DNA of 64,000 nt from DATKJS01 sp050015275 (GCA_050015275.1 JBEKBS010000001.1:186001-250000), one strand, 5' to 3'; positions 42,639-52,052 are shown, numbered from the stretch's first letter. Made by a program: numbers and translations. The notes: a model not told the origin generated them from the sequence alone.

Positions 42639-43910
42639 TCAGAGGTGCCAGGGGGCCCGCATGGGCTGGTCGGCCAGGCGGTTGGCCTCGTCGTCGCCGA
42701 TGAACCGCTGGGACTCGGGGTCGAAGCGCAGGGACCGGCCGAGCTGGACGGCGGTTTTCCCCAGGTTGACCAAAGTGCAGGAGCGGTGTCCGTTCCGCTC
42801 GTTGAGGGCGAACCGGCGCCGCGTCCGGACGGCCTCGGCAAAATCCGTGACCTGAGGTTCGGGATCCGGCAGGCCGGCGATGAGGTCCCTGAGGTTCGGG
42901 ACGTCGGACTCGAGGCCTTTGAGCAGTCTCCCTTTGGGGCCCTCGAGGAAGGCTGCCCCTTTGTCCCTGTTCTCTCCGTCAAGGACGATGGTGCAGCCGT
43001 CGGCGTATCTCATCTCGATCCGGCGCCATGAGCCGCAGGCGTCGGGGTGCTGCTGGGGGGCGTCGACCCGGACCTCGACGGGGCTCGTGCCGTCCTTTCC
43101 GAGAAGATACTGGACGGGGTCGAGGTAATGCATACCCATGTCGCCCAGGCCGCCGCCGTCATAGTCCCAGTAGCCCCGGAAGGTGCCGTGGACGCGGTGC
43201 GGATGGTAGGGCTTCCAAGGCGCCGGGCCGAGCCAGAAATCGTAGTCGAGTTCCGGCGGCACGGGCTCGGGCCTGAGGTTGGTCCGGCCGCTCCAGTAGA
43301 ACTTCCAGTCGAATCCCGTCGCCGCGCTGACTGTGGCCTTGAGCGGCCAGCCGAGGAGTCCGCTCTGGACGACCTTCTTGACCGGCTTGACATCGGAGCC
43401 GAGACCGTAAAATTCGTCCTCGAAGCGGAACCAGGTATTGACCCGGAAGATCCGGCCGTTCCTCTCGACGGCCCGAACGACCTCCTGGCCTTCGGCAATA
43501 GTTCGGGTCATGGGCTTTTCGCACCAGATATCCTTGCCGGCTTCGGCGGCCGCGACCGAGATCAGGGCATGCCAGTGGGGAGGAGTCGCGATATGGACGA
43601 TGTCGATATCGGGCCGCTCGAGGACCTCCCGGAAATCCCGGTAGCCACGGACGCCGGGCCCGGACATCTCGAGCGCGGTCTTGAGGTGTTTCTCGTCGAC
43701 GTCGCAGACGGCCAGGAGCACGGCCCCGGGGTAGCCCAGGTGGGCCTGCCCCATGCCGCCGACACCGATGACGGCCTTGGTCAGGGTGTCGCTCGGCGGA
43801 ACGTAACCCTGCCCTCCCAGGACGCGGCGCGGGACGATAGTCAAAGCGGCGGCGGCCGTGAGAGTCCCGCCGATGAACTGCCTGCGGGTCAGGCGGCGGC
43901 GTATCGACAT
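42639..43910 (-). CDS. Tat-exported Gfo/Idh/MocA-family oxidoreductase
   Basis: The 423-residue protein begins RRRLTRRQFIGGTLTAAAALT, a twin-arginine signal ending near RVLGG. The NAD(P)-binding Rossmann part starts at TKAVIGVGGMGQAHLGYPG. The family EKP motif is present (DIWCEKPMTRTIAEGQEVV), as are the following GGGLGDMGMHYLDPVQYLLG with conserved His and the C-terminal GTCxLVNLGKTAVQL-like block (SCTLVNLGKTAVQLGR). Exported members use a tightly bound cofactor and oxidise or isomerise sugars; substrates vary widely. It is the first gene of a two-gene operon with the HEAT/DUF1080 protein. Confidence 0.88.
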   Translation of the reverse strand: MSIRRRLTRRQFIGGTLTAAAALTIVPRRVLGGQGYVPPSDTLTKAVIGVGGMGQAHLGYPGAVLLAVCDVDEKHLKTALEMSGPGVRGYRDFREVLERPDIDIVHIATPPHWHALISVAAAEAGKDIWCEKPMTRTIAEGQEVVRAVERNGRIFRVNTWFRFEDEFYGLGSDVKPVKKVVQSGLLGWPLKATVSAATGFDWKFYWSGRTNLRPEPVPPELDYDFWLGPAPWKPYHPHRVHGTFRGYWDYDGGGLGDMGMHYLDPVQYLLGKDGTSPVEVRVDAPQQHPDACGSWRRIEMRYADGCTIVLDGENRDKGAAFLEGPKGRLLKGLESDVPNLRDLIAGLPDPEPQVTDFAEAVRTRRRFALNERNGHRSCTLVNLGKTAVQLGRSLRFDPESQRFIGDDEANRLADQPMRAPWHL

Positions 43911-43936
43911 GGGTCCTTCCTTCCCGGAGCGCTCCG

Positions 43937-45826
43937 TCAGAACAGCCCCACCACTTTTCCGGTCGCAAGGTCCAGGTCCACGTCATAGAAGACGGGCCGC
44001 GTCGGCAGCCCGGGCATGGTCCGCATGTCACCGCAGAGGGGATAAAGGAAACCGGCGCCCACGCTGGCCCGGATGTCGCGGACCGGGAGCTTGAAGTTCC
44101 GGGGCACTCCTTTCCACTCGGGGTTATGGCTCAGGCTGAGATGGGTCTTGGCCATGCAGATGGGGAGCCGGCCGAAGCCGAGCCGGGAGTAGAGCTCGAC
44201 CTTGGCTTCCGCCTCGGGCGTGTATTCGACGCCGTCGGCGCCGTAGATCTCGGTGGCGATGGTCTCGATCTTTTTCTTGATGTCCCACTCGAGGGGATAG
44301 AGGAAGCGGAAGTCCGCCGGCTTCTCGCAGGCGGCCATGACGGCCTCGGCCAGGGCGACGGCCCCCGCGCCCCCGTCCGACCAGTGGGTGGACGGAACGG
44401 CGTCCTCGGCCCCGACGGCGATCGCCGCCTTGCGGATGAGGTCGACCTCGGCGTCCGTGTCGGAGGTGAACCGGTTGATGGCCACGACCACGGGGACCCC
44501 GAAGCGGATGGCGTTGCGGATGTGGGCGGTCATGTTGGCCAGCCCCTTGGCCAGGAGGTCGAGGTTCTCGTCGGTGTACTCGGGCGCCAGGGGCTTTCCG
44601 GCCACGACCTTCGGGCCGCCGCCGTGCATCTTGAGCGCCCGGACCGTGGCCACGATGATGACACAGCCGGGCCGGAGGCCGCTCGCCCGGCACTTGATGT
44701 TCATGAACTTTTCCATGCCGCAGTCGGCGCCGAAGCCGGATTCCGTGATGACATACCCGTCACGGCCGACCAGCCGGAGGGCGATCTGGTCGGCGATGAC
44801 CGAGGAATTGCCGTGGGCGATGTTGGCGAACGGCCCGGCGTGGACGATGGCCGGGGTGTTCTCGACGGTCTGCATGAGGTTGGGCATGACCGCGTCCTTC
44901 ATCAGGACCGTGAGGGCCCCGGCCGCGCCGAGGTCCTCGGCCGTGACGGGCTCTCCGGAACGGCTCTCGCCGATGACGATCCGGCCCAGCCGCTCGCGCA
45001 TGTCGCCCAGGCCCGTGGTCAGGGCCAGGATGGCCATGATCTCGCTGGCGACCGAGATGTCGAAGCCCGTTTCCCGGGCCAGGCCTTTCTCTTCGGGGCC
45101 CATCCCGATCTGGACGCGGCGGAGGAAGCGGTCGCTGATGTCGATGACCCGGTTCCAGGTGATGCTGGCCGGGTCGATGTCAAGCCGGAAGACGCGACGC
45201 TTTTCCTCGGCGTTGAGGTCGTTGGGATCGGCCTTGTCGATGCCGAGCTTCTTGAGCCGGCGGAGCAAGGGCGGCGAGAACAGCCGGCGGCCTTTCTTGT
45301 CGGCGGGGCAGAAGGCGTTGAAGAGCTTCTCGTCGTCCTGGGCCGACTCGTGGAGGATGCGGGCGTCGATGGCCGCGGCCAGGAGGTCGTTGGCGACGGT
45401 CACGGCGTGGATGTCCCCGGTGAGATGCAGGTTGAAATCCTCCATGGGAACGATCTGAGAATAGCCCCCGCCCGCGGCCCCCCCCTTGATCCCGAACGTC
45501 GGACCCATGCTGGGCTGCCGGACGACGGTGATGACCTTTTTGCCCAGGTGGGCGCCGAGGGCCTGGCTCATCCCCACGGTGGTCGTCGTCTTGCCCTCGC
45601 CGAGCGGAGTGGGCGTGATGGCGGTCACGTCCACGTAATGGCCGAGGGGCTCATCCTTGATCCGGCCGAGGACGTCGAGGTGGATCTTGGCCTTGTGCCT
45701 GCCGTAGAGGTCGAGGTCGTCCTCGCCGAGCCCCAGCATCCCCGCGACCTTGACGATGGGAAGGAGCTCCGTGGCTTGGGCGATCTCGATATCGCTCGGG
45801 ACGGGTTTGACGGGTTTTATGGACAT
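43937..45826 (-). CDS. fhs: Formate--tetrahydrofolate ligase
   Basis: The 629-residue enzyme makes 10-formyl-THF from formate, THF and ATP in one-carbon metabolism and the methyl branch of the Wood-Ljungdahl pathway. It has the family P-loop TPTPLGEGKTTTTVG at 71-85, QPSMGPTFGIKGGAAGGGY, LTGDIHAVTVANDLLAAAIDARI and AHGNSSVIADQIAL. The C-terminal end SVGAGFLYPLCGDMRTMPGLP is conserved. The protein is somewhat longer than the ~557 residues of clostridial enzymes, mainly through internal insertions. No other Wood-Ljungdahl gene is nearby, so its pathway context cannot be read here. Confidence 0.95.
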   Translation of the reverse strand: MSIKPVKPVPSDIEIAQATELLPIVKVAGMLGLGEDDLDLYGRHKAKIHLDVLGRIKDEPLGHYVDVTAITPTPLGEGKTTTTVGMSQALGAHLGKKVITVVRQPSMGPTFGIKGGAAGGGYSQIVPMEDFNLHLTGDIHAVTVANDLLAAAIDARILHESAQDDEKLFNAFCPADKKGRRLFSPPLLRRLKKLGIDKADPNDLNAEEKRRVFRLDIDPASITWNRVIDISDRFLRRVQIGMGPEEKGLARETGFDISVASEIMAILALTTGLGDMRERLGRIVIGESRSGEPVTAEDLGAAGALTVLMKDAVMPNLMQTVENTPAIVHAGPFANIAHGNSSVIADQIALRLVGRDGYVITESGFGADCGMEKFMNIKCRASGLRPGCVIIVATVRALKMHGGGPKVVAGKPLAPEYTDENLDLLAKGLANMTAHIRNAIRFGVPVVVAINRFTSDTDAEVDLIRKAAIAVGAEDAVPSTHWSDGGAGAVALAEAVMAACEKPADFRFLYPLEWDIKKKIETIATEIYGADGVEYTPEAEAKVELYSRLGFGRLPICMAKTHLSLSHNPEWKGVPRNFKLPVRDIRASVGAGFLYPLCGDMRTMPGLPTRPVFYDVDLDLATGKVVGLF

Positions 45827-46032
45827 GCCGGGCAGCTCCTCTGTCTCCTGGGTGATGGTTTCACGGCTTTGCGGGACTCGGCGTGAGGCGGATGGAACGG
45901 ATTTCTCCCGCCGGGCGAGGAAAAAACAATCCGGCCCGGGGGCGGGAAGGGCCGGCGGAGAGGCGCGATCTGGTCCATCACGATGGCGGAATTATCTTAA
46001 CGGCGGGGCCCGAAGAAAACAAGTCCCCCCGC

Positions 46033-46173
46033 CCGGCCGCCTCGGCCCGCGTTCTGCCTTGTGATGAGGACATGGGCGTGGGCCTCGTTGTCGGCGCGAA
46101 CGAAGTCGACGAAAGTGATTTCATTCTTGATGGACTCGATGTCGCTGCTGCCGTAGTCGACACTGACGTTGAC
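46033..46173 (-). pseudogene. Remnant of the N-terminal domain of a barrel protein like the one at 10484
   Basis: The minus-strand frame encodes VNVSVDYGSSDIESIKNEIT, then FVDFVRADNEAHAHVLITRQ and GGLVFFG. This lines up without gaps of note to residues 43-96 of the secreted barrel protein at 10484-11749 (IRNEITFVNFVRD, ADVHILVTIQ, YSLDFIG). It has no start codon or signal peptide of its own, directly follows the stop of the porin gene at 46214, and runs into a stop with no barrel behind it. I read it as a truncated, decayed relative. The 387-bp gap 45827-46213 otherwise holds only the fhs leader with its GAGGAG site. Confidence 0.6.
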
Positions 46174-46213
46174 GGGCCCCTCTCTCGCGGTGGGGTTCGC
46201 GACGGCCCGGGCC

Positions 46214-47482
46214 TCAGAAGAAGTAGTAGGCCGCGAAGAGGAGGCGGACGTTCGTGACGAACTTGGGGTCACGGACCTTGCCGAAGGCGTCGGGCGTCCC
46301 GTAGGCCGCCGCCGTCAGCTCTGCCTCGCCCGCGAACCTCATCTTCCCGACGTTCAGGAGGAGCCGGGGGGAGACGCGATACATGGAGTCGATGTTGAAG
46401 CCCCGGGCAAAATTGACGTCGGTAAGTTCGTGCCGGGCGCCGAGGTTTTTGGACCAGCCCGCGAAGACCCCCGTCTGCCAACGCTCCCCGTTGGTCATGG
46501 CCTCGCTCCAGAGGGACAGGGTATTCGTCGGCGCGTACGCCCAGTCCTGGGTCACATCGCCCGGAAGGATGGAGTCGCTGCGGACGGCGTAGCCGCCGAG
46601 CATCGTCAGATGATAAAGGTCGGAGCCGCAGATCGCTTCGGCCTTGATCGTCCATTTCGGCCATCTCTGTTTGAAGTAGGCCATGCCCGCGAGGCTGGTC
46701 ACGGACGCGTCCGTTCGATAACCCGCGGTGGTCGAGAGCCTGGGGACGAGCTTCAGGAGGTCCAGCCCCGCCCCGGCCAGGGTCTCGGTTTTCTTGGCCT
46801 CGTTCTTCGAGGCGTGCTGGAGTTTCAGGTTGAGCTCCGGCAGGACGGCGTTCCGGAGATAGACGGAACTCGGCCCCTGAGGCCCGTTGGAGGTGAAGTC
46901 CCGTTGGGCGAGGGCCGTCGCGGTCAGGCTGAACCGGCCAAAAGTCCTGGTGAAGCGGACCTGGGGGCTGCGGTTGAAGGGCTGGAACGGGGCGCCGGTG
47001 TTGAACGAAACGACGTCGGGATAGCTTTCGACGATGAACATCGGATGCCAGAACTGGCCGATCAGAAGCTCCGACTTTTTCCAGCTGAGCTTGAGGTAGG
47101 CGTGGCGGAGCCGGAAGCCGTTGAGGTCCGCGTCCGACGTCCCGAAAAACTCGGCCTCAATATAGGCTGACGTCTTGGCCCCGAGAGCGTCCGGGCCCGT
47201 GATCTTGCCGGCGAGCCGGGTCTGGATGGAGAGGATGTTGAAGCCGGGCTGAGCGTTGATGTCCCTGCCGAGGGGGTCGAAAGCCGGCTCCTTGGGGTAG
47301 AGGAGGAAATGCCCTTCCCGGATGTTCACGGTCTGCCGCGTATCATAGAAGAGGTCGGTTTTGATATAGCCGGACAAAGAGATCCCGAACGACGAGGAGG
47401 GCTTCTCGGCCTGGCCGAAAACGCTGGGCGCGGCGAGAGCCGCGAACGATAGCGCGAGGAGAGCTTTTTTCGTGAGCTTCAT
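46214..47482 (-). CDS. Outer-membrane porin-like beta-barrel
   Basis: The 422-residue protein has a signal peptide (MKLTKKALLALSFAALAAPSVFG). Amphipathic strands then fill the whole length: GISLSGYIKTDLFYDTRQ near the start, LRHAYLKLSWKKSELLIGQ, and VRLLFAAYYFF at the end with the C-terminal Phe used by the BAM insertion machinery. The DcaP/alginate-type porin group is the closest I can suggest. It lies 32 bp after a secreted six-hairpin glycosidase gene, so it may take up the oligosaccharides released. GGGAGGT precedes the ATG. Confidence 0.75.
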   Translation of the reverse strand: MKLTKKALLALSFAALAAPSVFGQAEKPSSSFGISLSGYIKTDLFYDTRQTVNIREGHFLLYPKEPAFDPLGRDINAQPGFNILSIQTRLAGKITGPDALGAKTSAYIEAEFFGTSDADLNGFRLRHAYLKLSWKKSELLIGQFWHPMFIVESYPDVVSFNTGAPFQPFNRSPQVRFTRTFGRFSLTATALAQRDFTSNGPQGPSSVYLRNAVLPELNLKLQHASKNEAKKTETLAGAGLDLLKLVPRLSTTAGYRTDASVTSLAGMAYFKQRWPKWTIKAEAICGSDLYHLTMLGGYAVRSDSILPGDVTQDWAYAPTNTLSLWSEAMTNGERWQTGVFAGWSKNLGARHELTDVNFARGFNIDSMYRVSPRLLLNVGKMRFAGEAELTAAAYGTPDAFGKVRDPKFVTNVRLLFAAYYFF

Positions 47483-47514
47483 GAGGACCTCCCGGCGGCT
47501 CGAGTCGGCGAGCC

Positions 47515-49905
47515 TTATCTGTATCGGCAGACGATGACCGTCGGAGACGCGATCCGCCCCAGGTCGATGGTTTCCCCCTTGAAATCCGAGCGCGCTCTCC
47601 CGTCGACCGTCACGCTCTCGGGGGCACCGAATCTCGAAGGCGGGCGGACGTGGAGGATGACCCGGGCCGGCTTCCTGTGAGGCGGGTCGATCGTGATCAC
47701 GATCTCCTTTCCGGAGGAGCGGGACTCCGACCGGACGTCCACGTCCCCGAAAAGCGTCGGCGCGCGGCGGACATCGACCGCTTTCCCCGGTTCAAGCCAG
47801 TCCCGCGGCGTCCCGGCCAGGAGATGGAGCGCGTCGCCGTCCTCGAGGACGAGGGCGATCCGGAGAAGGGCGAGGACCCGGCTGTTGGAGTGCAGGTGCG
47901 GCATCCGGAGGGAGTCCCAGGCGTCGCCGGACGACCCCGAGACGATGTCGTTGCACTCGAGGGTCGCGTAGGTCGTCCGCGACTGGCCGTAGGCGAAGAC
48001 GCTGTAGAAGGTCCAAAGGAACTTTTCGGCCTCACCGCGGAGGAGTTGGGTGAGCGCCTGATTGTACACGTAGTGAGGGTCGATGTAGCCCGGCCGGACG
48101 AGGGTCGGCAGACCGCTGGTCATGACGTATTTCTCGATGGTCCTGTTGACCCAGGCCGCCTTCGGGTCGCCGGCCGGGAAAAGGCCCATCTCGACCATGG
48201 AGATCGGGCTGCAGAGGCTGTACCAGCTCGCGGCCAGCCTTTCGGCCGTCGGCGGCTGGTTCATGTAGGGGCCCTGGGGAAAAAAAGGAGGGTCCGTGTC
48301 GCGGAGGACCGAGCGCGCGACCGACTCCAGAATGCACGCCTTGTAATCGTCGGCTTCGGCCCGGAGCCGCGCGGCCTCCCGGTCCATCCCGATCTCGGGC
48401 AGGACGTCGGCCGTCCCGCGAAGGCCGCCGTAGGAATAGGTGTCCGTCCAGTAGAAATAGTTCAGCTCGGCGTTGTCCGAGGCCCGGCCTTTCGGGAGGA
48501 GGCCGTAGTGGCGGGGCCGCTCGCCGCTCGACGTCGCCTTGGTCCGGGCCCTTTCCCGGATGATCCAATCGCATGACTTGATCATCTTGGGCGCGACCTT
48601 CCTCAACCAGACTTTATCGCCCGTGAGCTTGTAATGCTCGGCCAGGGCCCAAAGGATGAAACCGTTGTCCCCCACCCAGCACAGGCCGGGGACGTCCCCT
48701 GAAAAGAACCCGTCGGCGGAGGAAACGTCCCCCTCGGGGGCACGCCGGCCCTGCCGGGACAGGAAGTAGTCAAGATAGGCCGCTGCGTCCTGGTGGTAGC
48801 CGAGGCGGTCCGCGGCGTGGATGACGCAGGCGCTGTCCCCGGCCCAGACATGTTCGTAGGCCGTGGCGTCCGAGTGGGGAAGGGAATAACCATGCGGGTC
48901 GCGGTCGACGAGGATCATGCTATAGGCCAGCGCGGCCCTGTAGGAATCGCGGACCCGCTTTTCGGGGACGATGAACTGCGCCCGGCGATTGAGCTCGCGG
49001 GTCCAGAAATCCCGGAAGATCTCGAGCTGGGGTTCGGCGGCCAGCCGCTCGATATCTCCGGTCTTCTCGACCCCGGCCGGGACGTACGGGATGAAGAGAT
49101 CGATCGGCCTCTCTTCGCCCGGCCTCAGCCGGAAGTCGATCGTGAGATCAGTCCCGGGGGGAAACGTTGACAGGGCCTTTCCGGCCTGCAAAGAGGGCTG
49201 GAGGGCGACGGTGACCCTGGAGGCGCTCACCCGGATCAGGATCCTTCCTCCCGTCTCGACCATGAATGGCCGCTTGAAGGCGAGCGGGGCCGGGTAGGCC
49301 GGCGGGGTCTTGAAGAGACTCTGCCCGGAGACCGCCTCGCCGATCCTGAACGCCAGGCGCACGGCCTGCTCCCGCCCGGACTCGTTCTTGACCGTCCACC
49401 TGGCCACGGCTACGAGCATCTCCCTTCCGGTCCGGACCGTGGGGCCTTCGAGGAGGGTCGCGAAAGCGAGCTCGCGGACCTGGAATCCCCCCAGCTTCCA
49501 CCCGCTCCGGACTCCGGGAAGGTAGCCGTCGACGAGCTCCTGGACGACCGAGTCCGGGTCGAGAAGTTCGGGCCCGGCGGTGGACCCGAGCTGGAGGAGG
49601 GGAAGGAGGTAGAGACCCCCGGGGAGAGGGGTCTTGGGGAAAACGAGGGCGCCGTTCGGCGCCACGTGGATCTCCTCGGGATGCTCCTTCCAGCCGATGA
49701 CAGGGACGGGATACTTCACCGGCGGGAAGGGTTGGCCCGCCACGACGGCTTCGAATGTGAGATCGGGGGAGATCCTGTCGGGGTAGGCCCGAAAGATGGG
49801 GCTCCGCTCATCCGCCCGGAGCGTCGGGACAGCCAGGAGGATGAGCGCCACCGCGATGCAGAAGGCGGACCGCCCTGGCCTGGGGGACGAGGGTCGCGTG
49901 TTCAT
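47515..49905 (-). CDS. Exported glycosidase-like protein with a six-hairpin (alpha/alpha)6 domain
   Basis: The 796-residue protein has a signal peptide (SAFCIAVALILLAVPTLRA). It has an N-terminal beta-sandwich to about 290, and then an (alpha/alpha)6 toroid recognisable from SDATAYEHVWAGDSACVIHA, GFFSGDVPGLCWVGDNGFIL and YFYWTDTYSYGGLRG. Acidic residues in EHVWAGD and the DNGFILW region are candidate catalytic residues, as in GH15/63/78-type enzymes. I cannot assign the GH family. A beta-strand domain closes the protein. The ATG is 9 nt from a -10 element, so the mRNA may be leaderless. It probably forms an operon with the porin. Confidence 0.75.
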   Translation of the reverse strand: MNTRPSSPRPGRSAFCIAVALILLAVPTLRADERSPIFRAYPDRISPDLTFEAVVAGQPFPPVKYPVPVIGWKEHPEEIHVAPNGALVFPKTPLPGGLYLLPLLQLGSTAGPELLDPDSVVQELVDGYLPGVRSGWKLGGFQVRELAFATLLEGPTVRTGREMLVAVARWTVKNESGREQAVRLAFRIGEAVSGQSLFKTPPAYPAPLAFKRPFMVETGGRILIRVSASRVTVALQPSLQAGKALSTFPPGTDLTIDFRLRPGEERPIDLFIPYVPAGVEKTGDIERLAAEPQLEIFRDFWTRELNRRAQFIVPEKRVRDSYRAALAYSMILVDRDPHGYSLPHSDATAYEHVWAGDSACVIHAADRLGYHQDAAAYLDYFLSRQGRRAPEGDVSSADGFFSGDVPGLCWVGDNGFILWALAEHYKLTGDKVWLRKVAPKMIKSCDWIIRERARTKATSSGERPRHYGLLPKGRASDNAELNYFYWTDTYSYGGLRGTADVLPEIGMDREAARLRAEADDYKACILESVARSVLRDTDPPFFPQGPYMNQPPTAERLAASWYSLCSPISMVEMGLFPAGDPKAAWVNRTIEKYVMTSGLPTLVRPGYIDPHYVYNQALTQLLRGEAEKFLWTFYSVFAYGQSRTTYATLECNDIVSGSSGDAWDSLRMPHLHSNSRVLALLRIALVLEDGDALHLLAGTPRDWLEPGKAVDVRRAPTLFGDVDVRSESRSSGKEIVITIDPPHRKPARVILHVRPPSRFGAPESVTVDGRARSDFKGETIDLGRIASPTVIVCRYR

Positions 49906-49914
49906 CAGAGAGAG

Positions 49915-49942
49915 TGTATATTGGCCCGCCGGGGAAAGTCAA
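49915..49942 (-). promoter_or_regulatory. Promoter giving a probably leaderless mRNA for the six-hairpin glycosidase
   Basis: On the minus strand TTGACT (49937-49942) and TATACA (49915-49920) are 16 bp apart. Only nine bases separate the -10 from the ATG at 49905, and no ribosome-binding site is present. Confidence 0.6.
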
Positions 49943-50246
49943 AGCCCCGCCCTTCGCGAAGCGCCATTTCGATGATTCAGCGGACGCAGGGGGGATGTCC
50001 CGGAGAAAACATTGGGCGCGACGCGGGCACGGATGGAAAAAAGGGACAGGCCCCAGAACAAAATACTCAGAGACTCGTTTCAGATACTTACCAGAAGCGC
50101 GGCTCCGAGCCGCTCCGCCACTCTTCTGCTGGTCGCTCCTCAGAATCCACTCCCTGCCGGAGGGACTCCCTCCGAGTCCGCGACCTTGGTCCGGTGATGT
50201 GATACAATCCGAACGCTGCAGGAATCGCAATATGCGGGAGAGACCT
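49943..50246. other. Gap between divergent glycosidase genes
   Basis: About 300 bp without a convincing gene. It contains a -10-like GATACAAT at 50203-50210 for the beta-galactosidase and GGGAGAG as its ribosome-binding site. An inverted pair lies near 50099-50117 (CGCGGCTC with GAGCCGCT). I see no known regulatory element. Confidence 0.5.
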
Positions 50247-52052
50247 ATGAAAAAAGCAACGTTGGCGGGCCTGGCCGTTCTCTGCTTATCCTTCGTTGCC
50301 GTGCTGGCGGGAAAGACGCCGGCCTTCCTGTTCAAGGGACAACAATTCCTCCTCAACGGAAAACCTTTCCAGATCATGGCCGGCGAGATCCACTTCCAGC
50401 GCGTCCCCCGTGAGTATTGGGCGGACCGGCTGGTCAAGCTCCGGGCCGCGGGCCTGAACACGGTCTGCACGTACGTCTTCTGGAACGCCCTCGAACCGGA
50501 GCCGGGCCAATGGGACTTCTCGGGACCGAACGACCTGGCCGCGTTCATCCGGACCGCGCAACGGGCCGGGCTCTGGGTCGTCCTCAGGCCCGGGCCCTAC
50601 GCCTGTGCCGAATGGGACTTCGGCGGCCTGCCGATCTGGCTCCTCAGGACGCCCGACATCAAGGTCCGCTGTTCGGACCCGCGCTACCTGGCCGCCTGCG
50701 AAGCGTACATTCAAAAGATCGCGGGCGAGGTCCGCGACCTCCAGGTCCAGCGGGGAGGCCCGCTCCTGATGGTCCAGATCGAGAATGAATACGGGAGCTA
50801 CGGCAACGACCGGGAATACCTGGCGGCCCTCAGGCGGATGTGGAGTGAGGCGGGGATCGAGGTGCCGTTCTCCACGGCCGACGGCGCGGCGCCCTCTATG
50901 CTCGCGGCCGGAACGGTCCCCGGCGCGGCCATCGGGCTGGACCCGGGGACGAGCGACAAGGATTTCGCCGAGGCGGCGAAGCTCGGCGGCGACGTCCCCG
51001 TCTTCTGCAGCGAGCTTTACCCCGGCTGGCTGACCCACTGGGGGGAGCCATGGGCCCGCGTGAAGACCGAAAACGTCGTCTCCGATATCCGCTGGCTCCT
51101 CGCCAACGGGAAATCTTTCAATTTATACATGTTCCACGGCGGGACGAATTTCGGGTTCTGGGCCGGCGCGAACTTCGGTGACACGTACGAACCCGACGTC
51201 ACGAGCTACGATTATGATGCCCCCCTCAATGAGATGGGACAGCCGACGCCGAAATATTTCGCCATCCGGGACGTTCTCGGGCGGTTCCAGCCGAAAGGGA
51301 CGGTGCTTCCCGACCTGCCCAAGTCCCTGCCGGCGATCGACGTCCCGGAGATCGCGTTCCCGGAGAGCTCTTCCCTTTTCGACAACCTCCCGCCTCCCGT
51401 CCGGAGCCCGCAGCCGCGGCCCATGGAAAGCTTCGGGCAGAACCACGGCTTCATCCTTTACCGGACGAAGCTCGTCGGGCACCGGAGCGGCAAGCTGACC
51501 ATCACCGACCTCCATGACTACGCGAACATCTATGTCGACGGGAAATACCTCGGCACCATGAGCCGGGCCAGGATGGAAACGACGATCGAGATTCCGACGT
51601 CCGATCCGCCGCCCCGTTCACTGGACATCCTCGTCGAGGCCATGGGAAGGATCAACTTCGGACAGCTCCTCCTCGACCGGAAGGGCATCACCGACCGCGT
51701 AACCCTGAACGGCATGACCCTCATGGCCTGGGACGTCTTCAGCTTTCCCATGGAGGAGGACGACCTCGCCGCGGTGAAGTTCGGGACCGCCCCGGCCTCA
51801 AAGCCGGGGACCTTCTTCCGCGGGACGTTCGAGCTCGGAGAGACGGGCGACACGTATCTCGACATGAGGGGCTGGAAGAAGGGTGTCGTCTGGGTCAACG
51901 GCCACAACCTCGGCCGCTACTGGGAGATCGGGCCTCAGAAGCGGCTCTACTGCCCGGCGCCTTTCCTGAAGGCCGGGCGAAACGAGATCATCGTCTTCGA
52001 CCTCCACCTGCTCAAGCCGGCGACGGTCAGGGGCAGCATGAGCCTGGAATAA
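50247..52052 (+). CDS. Exported beta-galactosidase, GH35
   Basis: Started at 50247 (GGGAGAG 5 nt upstream), the protein is 601 residues with a signal peptide (MKKATLAGLAVLCLSFVAVL). The GH35 TIM barrel reads FLLNGKPFQIMAGEIHFQRV, RPGPYACAEWDFGGLP, the acid/base Glu in QIENEYGSYG (E181) and the nucleophile in FCSELYPGWLTHWGE (E256). MFHGGTNFGF is also conserved. C-terminal jelly-roll domains with GWKKGVVWVNGHNLGRYW complete the family plan. It releases terminal beta-galactose from oligosaccharides, outside the cytoplasm here. It is divergent from the six-hairpin glycosidase gene, consistent with a shared carbohydrate role. Confidence 0.94.
   Translation: MKKATLAGLAVLCLSFVAVLAGKTPAFLFKGQQFLLNGKPFQIMAGEIHFQRVPREYWADRLVKLRAAGLNTVCTYVFWNALEPEPGQWDFSGPNDLAAFIRTAQRAGLWVVLRPGPYACAEWDFGGLPIWLLRTPDIKVRCSDPRYLAACEAYIQKIAGEVRDLQVQRGGPLLMVQIENEYGSYGNDREYLAALRRMWSEAGIEVPFSTADGAAPSMLAAGTVPGAAIGLDPGTSDKDFAEAAKLGGDVPVFCSELYPGWLTHWGEPWARVKTENVVSDIRWLLANGKSFNLYMFHGGTNFGFWAGANFGDTYEPDVTSYDYDAPLNEMGQPTPKYFAIRDVLGRFQPKGTVLPDLPKSLPAIDVPEIAFPESSSLFDNLPPPVRSPQPRPMESFGQNHGFILYRTKLVGHRSGKLTITDLHDYANIYVDGKYLGTMSRARMETTIEIPTSDPPPRSLDILVEAMGRINFGQLLLDRKGITDRVTLNGMTLMAWDVFSFPMEEDDLAAVKFGTAPASKPGTFFRGTFELGETGDTYLDMRGWKKGVVWVNGHNLGRYWEIGPQKRLYCPAPFLKAGRNEIIVFDLHLLKPATVRGSMSLE

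Noticed and set aside
44126..45886. A 586-codon open frame on the plus strand antisense to fhs, and similar long antisense frames over uvrA, the HEAT/DUF1080 gene and others
   Set aside because: They mirror highly conserved genes, show Arg/Gly/Asp-rich biased composition and no domain, and are expected from GC-rich third positions.
50030..50190. GGGACAGGCCCC and nearby inverted pairs as a possible REP-type element
   Set aside because: No second copy was found in the window and the pairing is weak.
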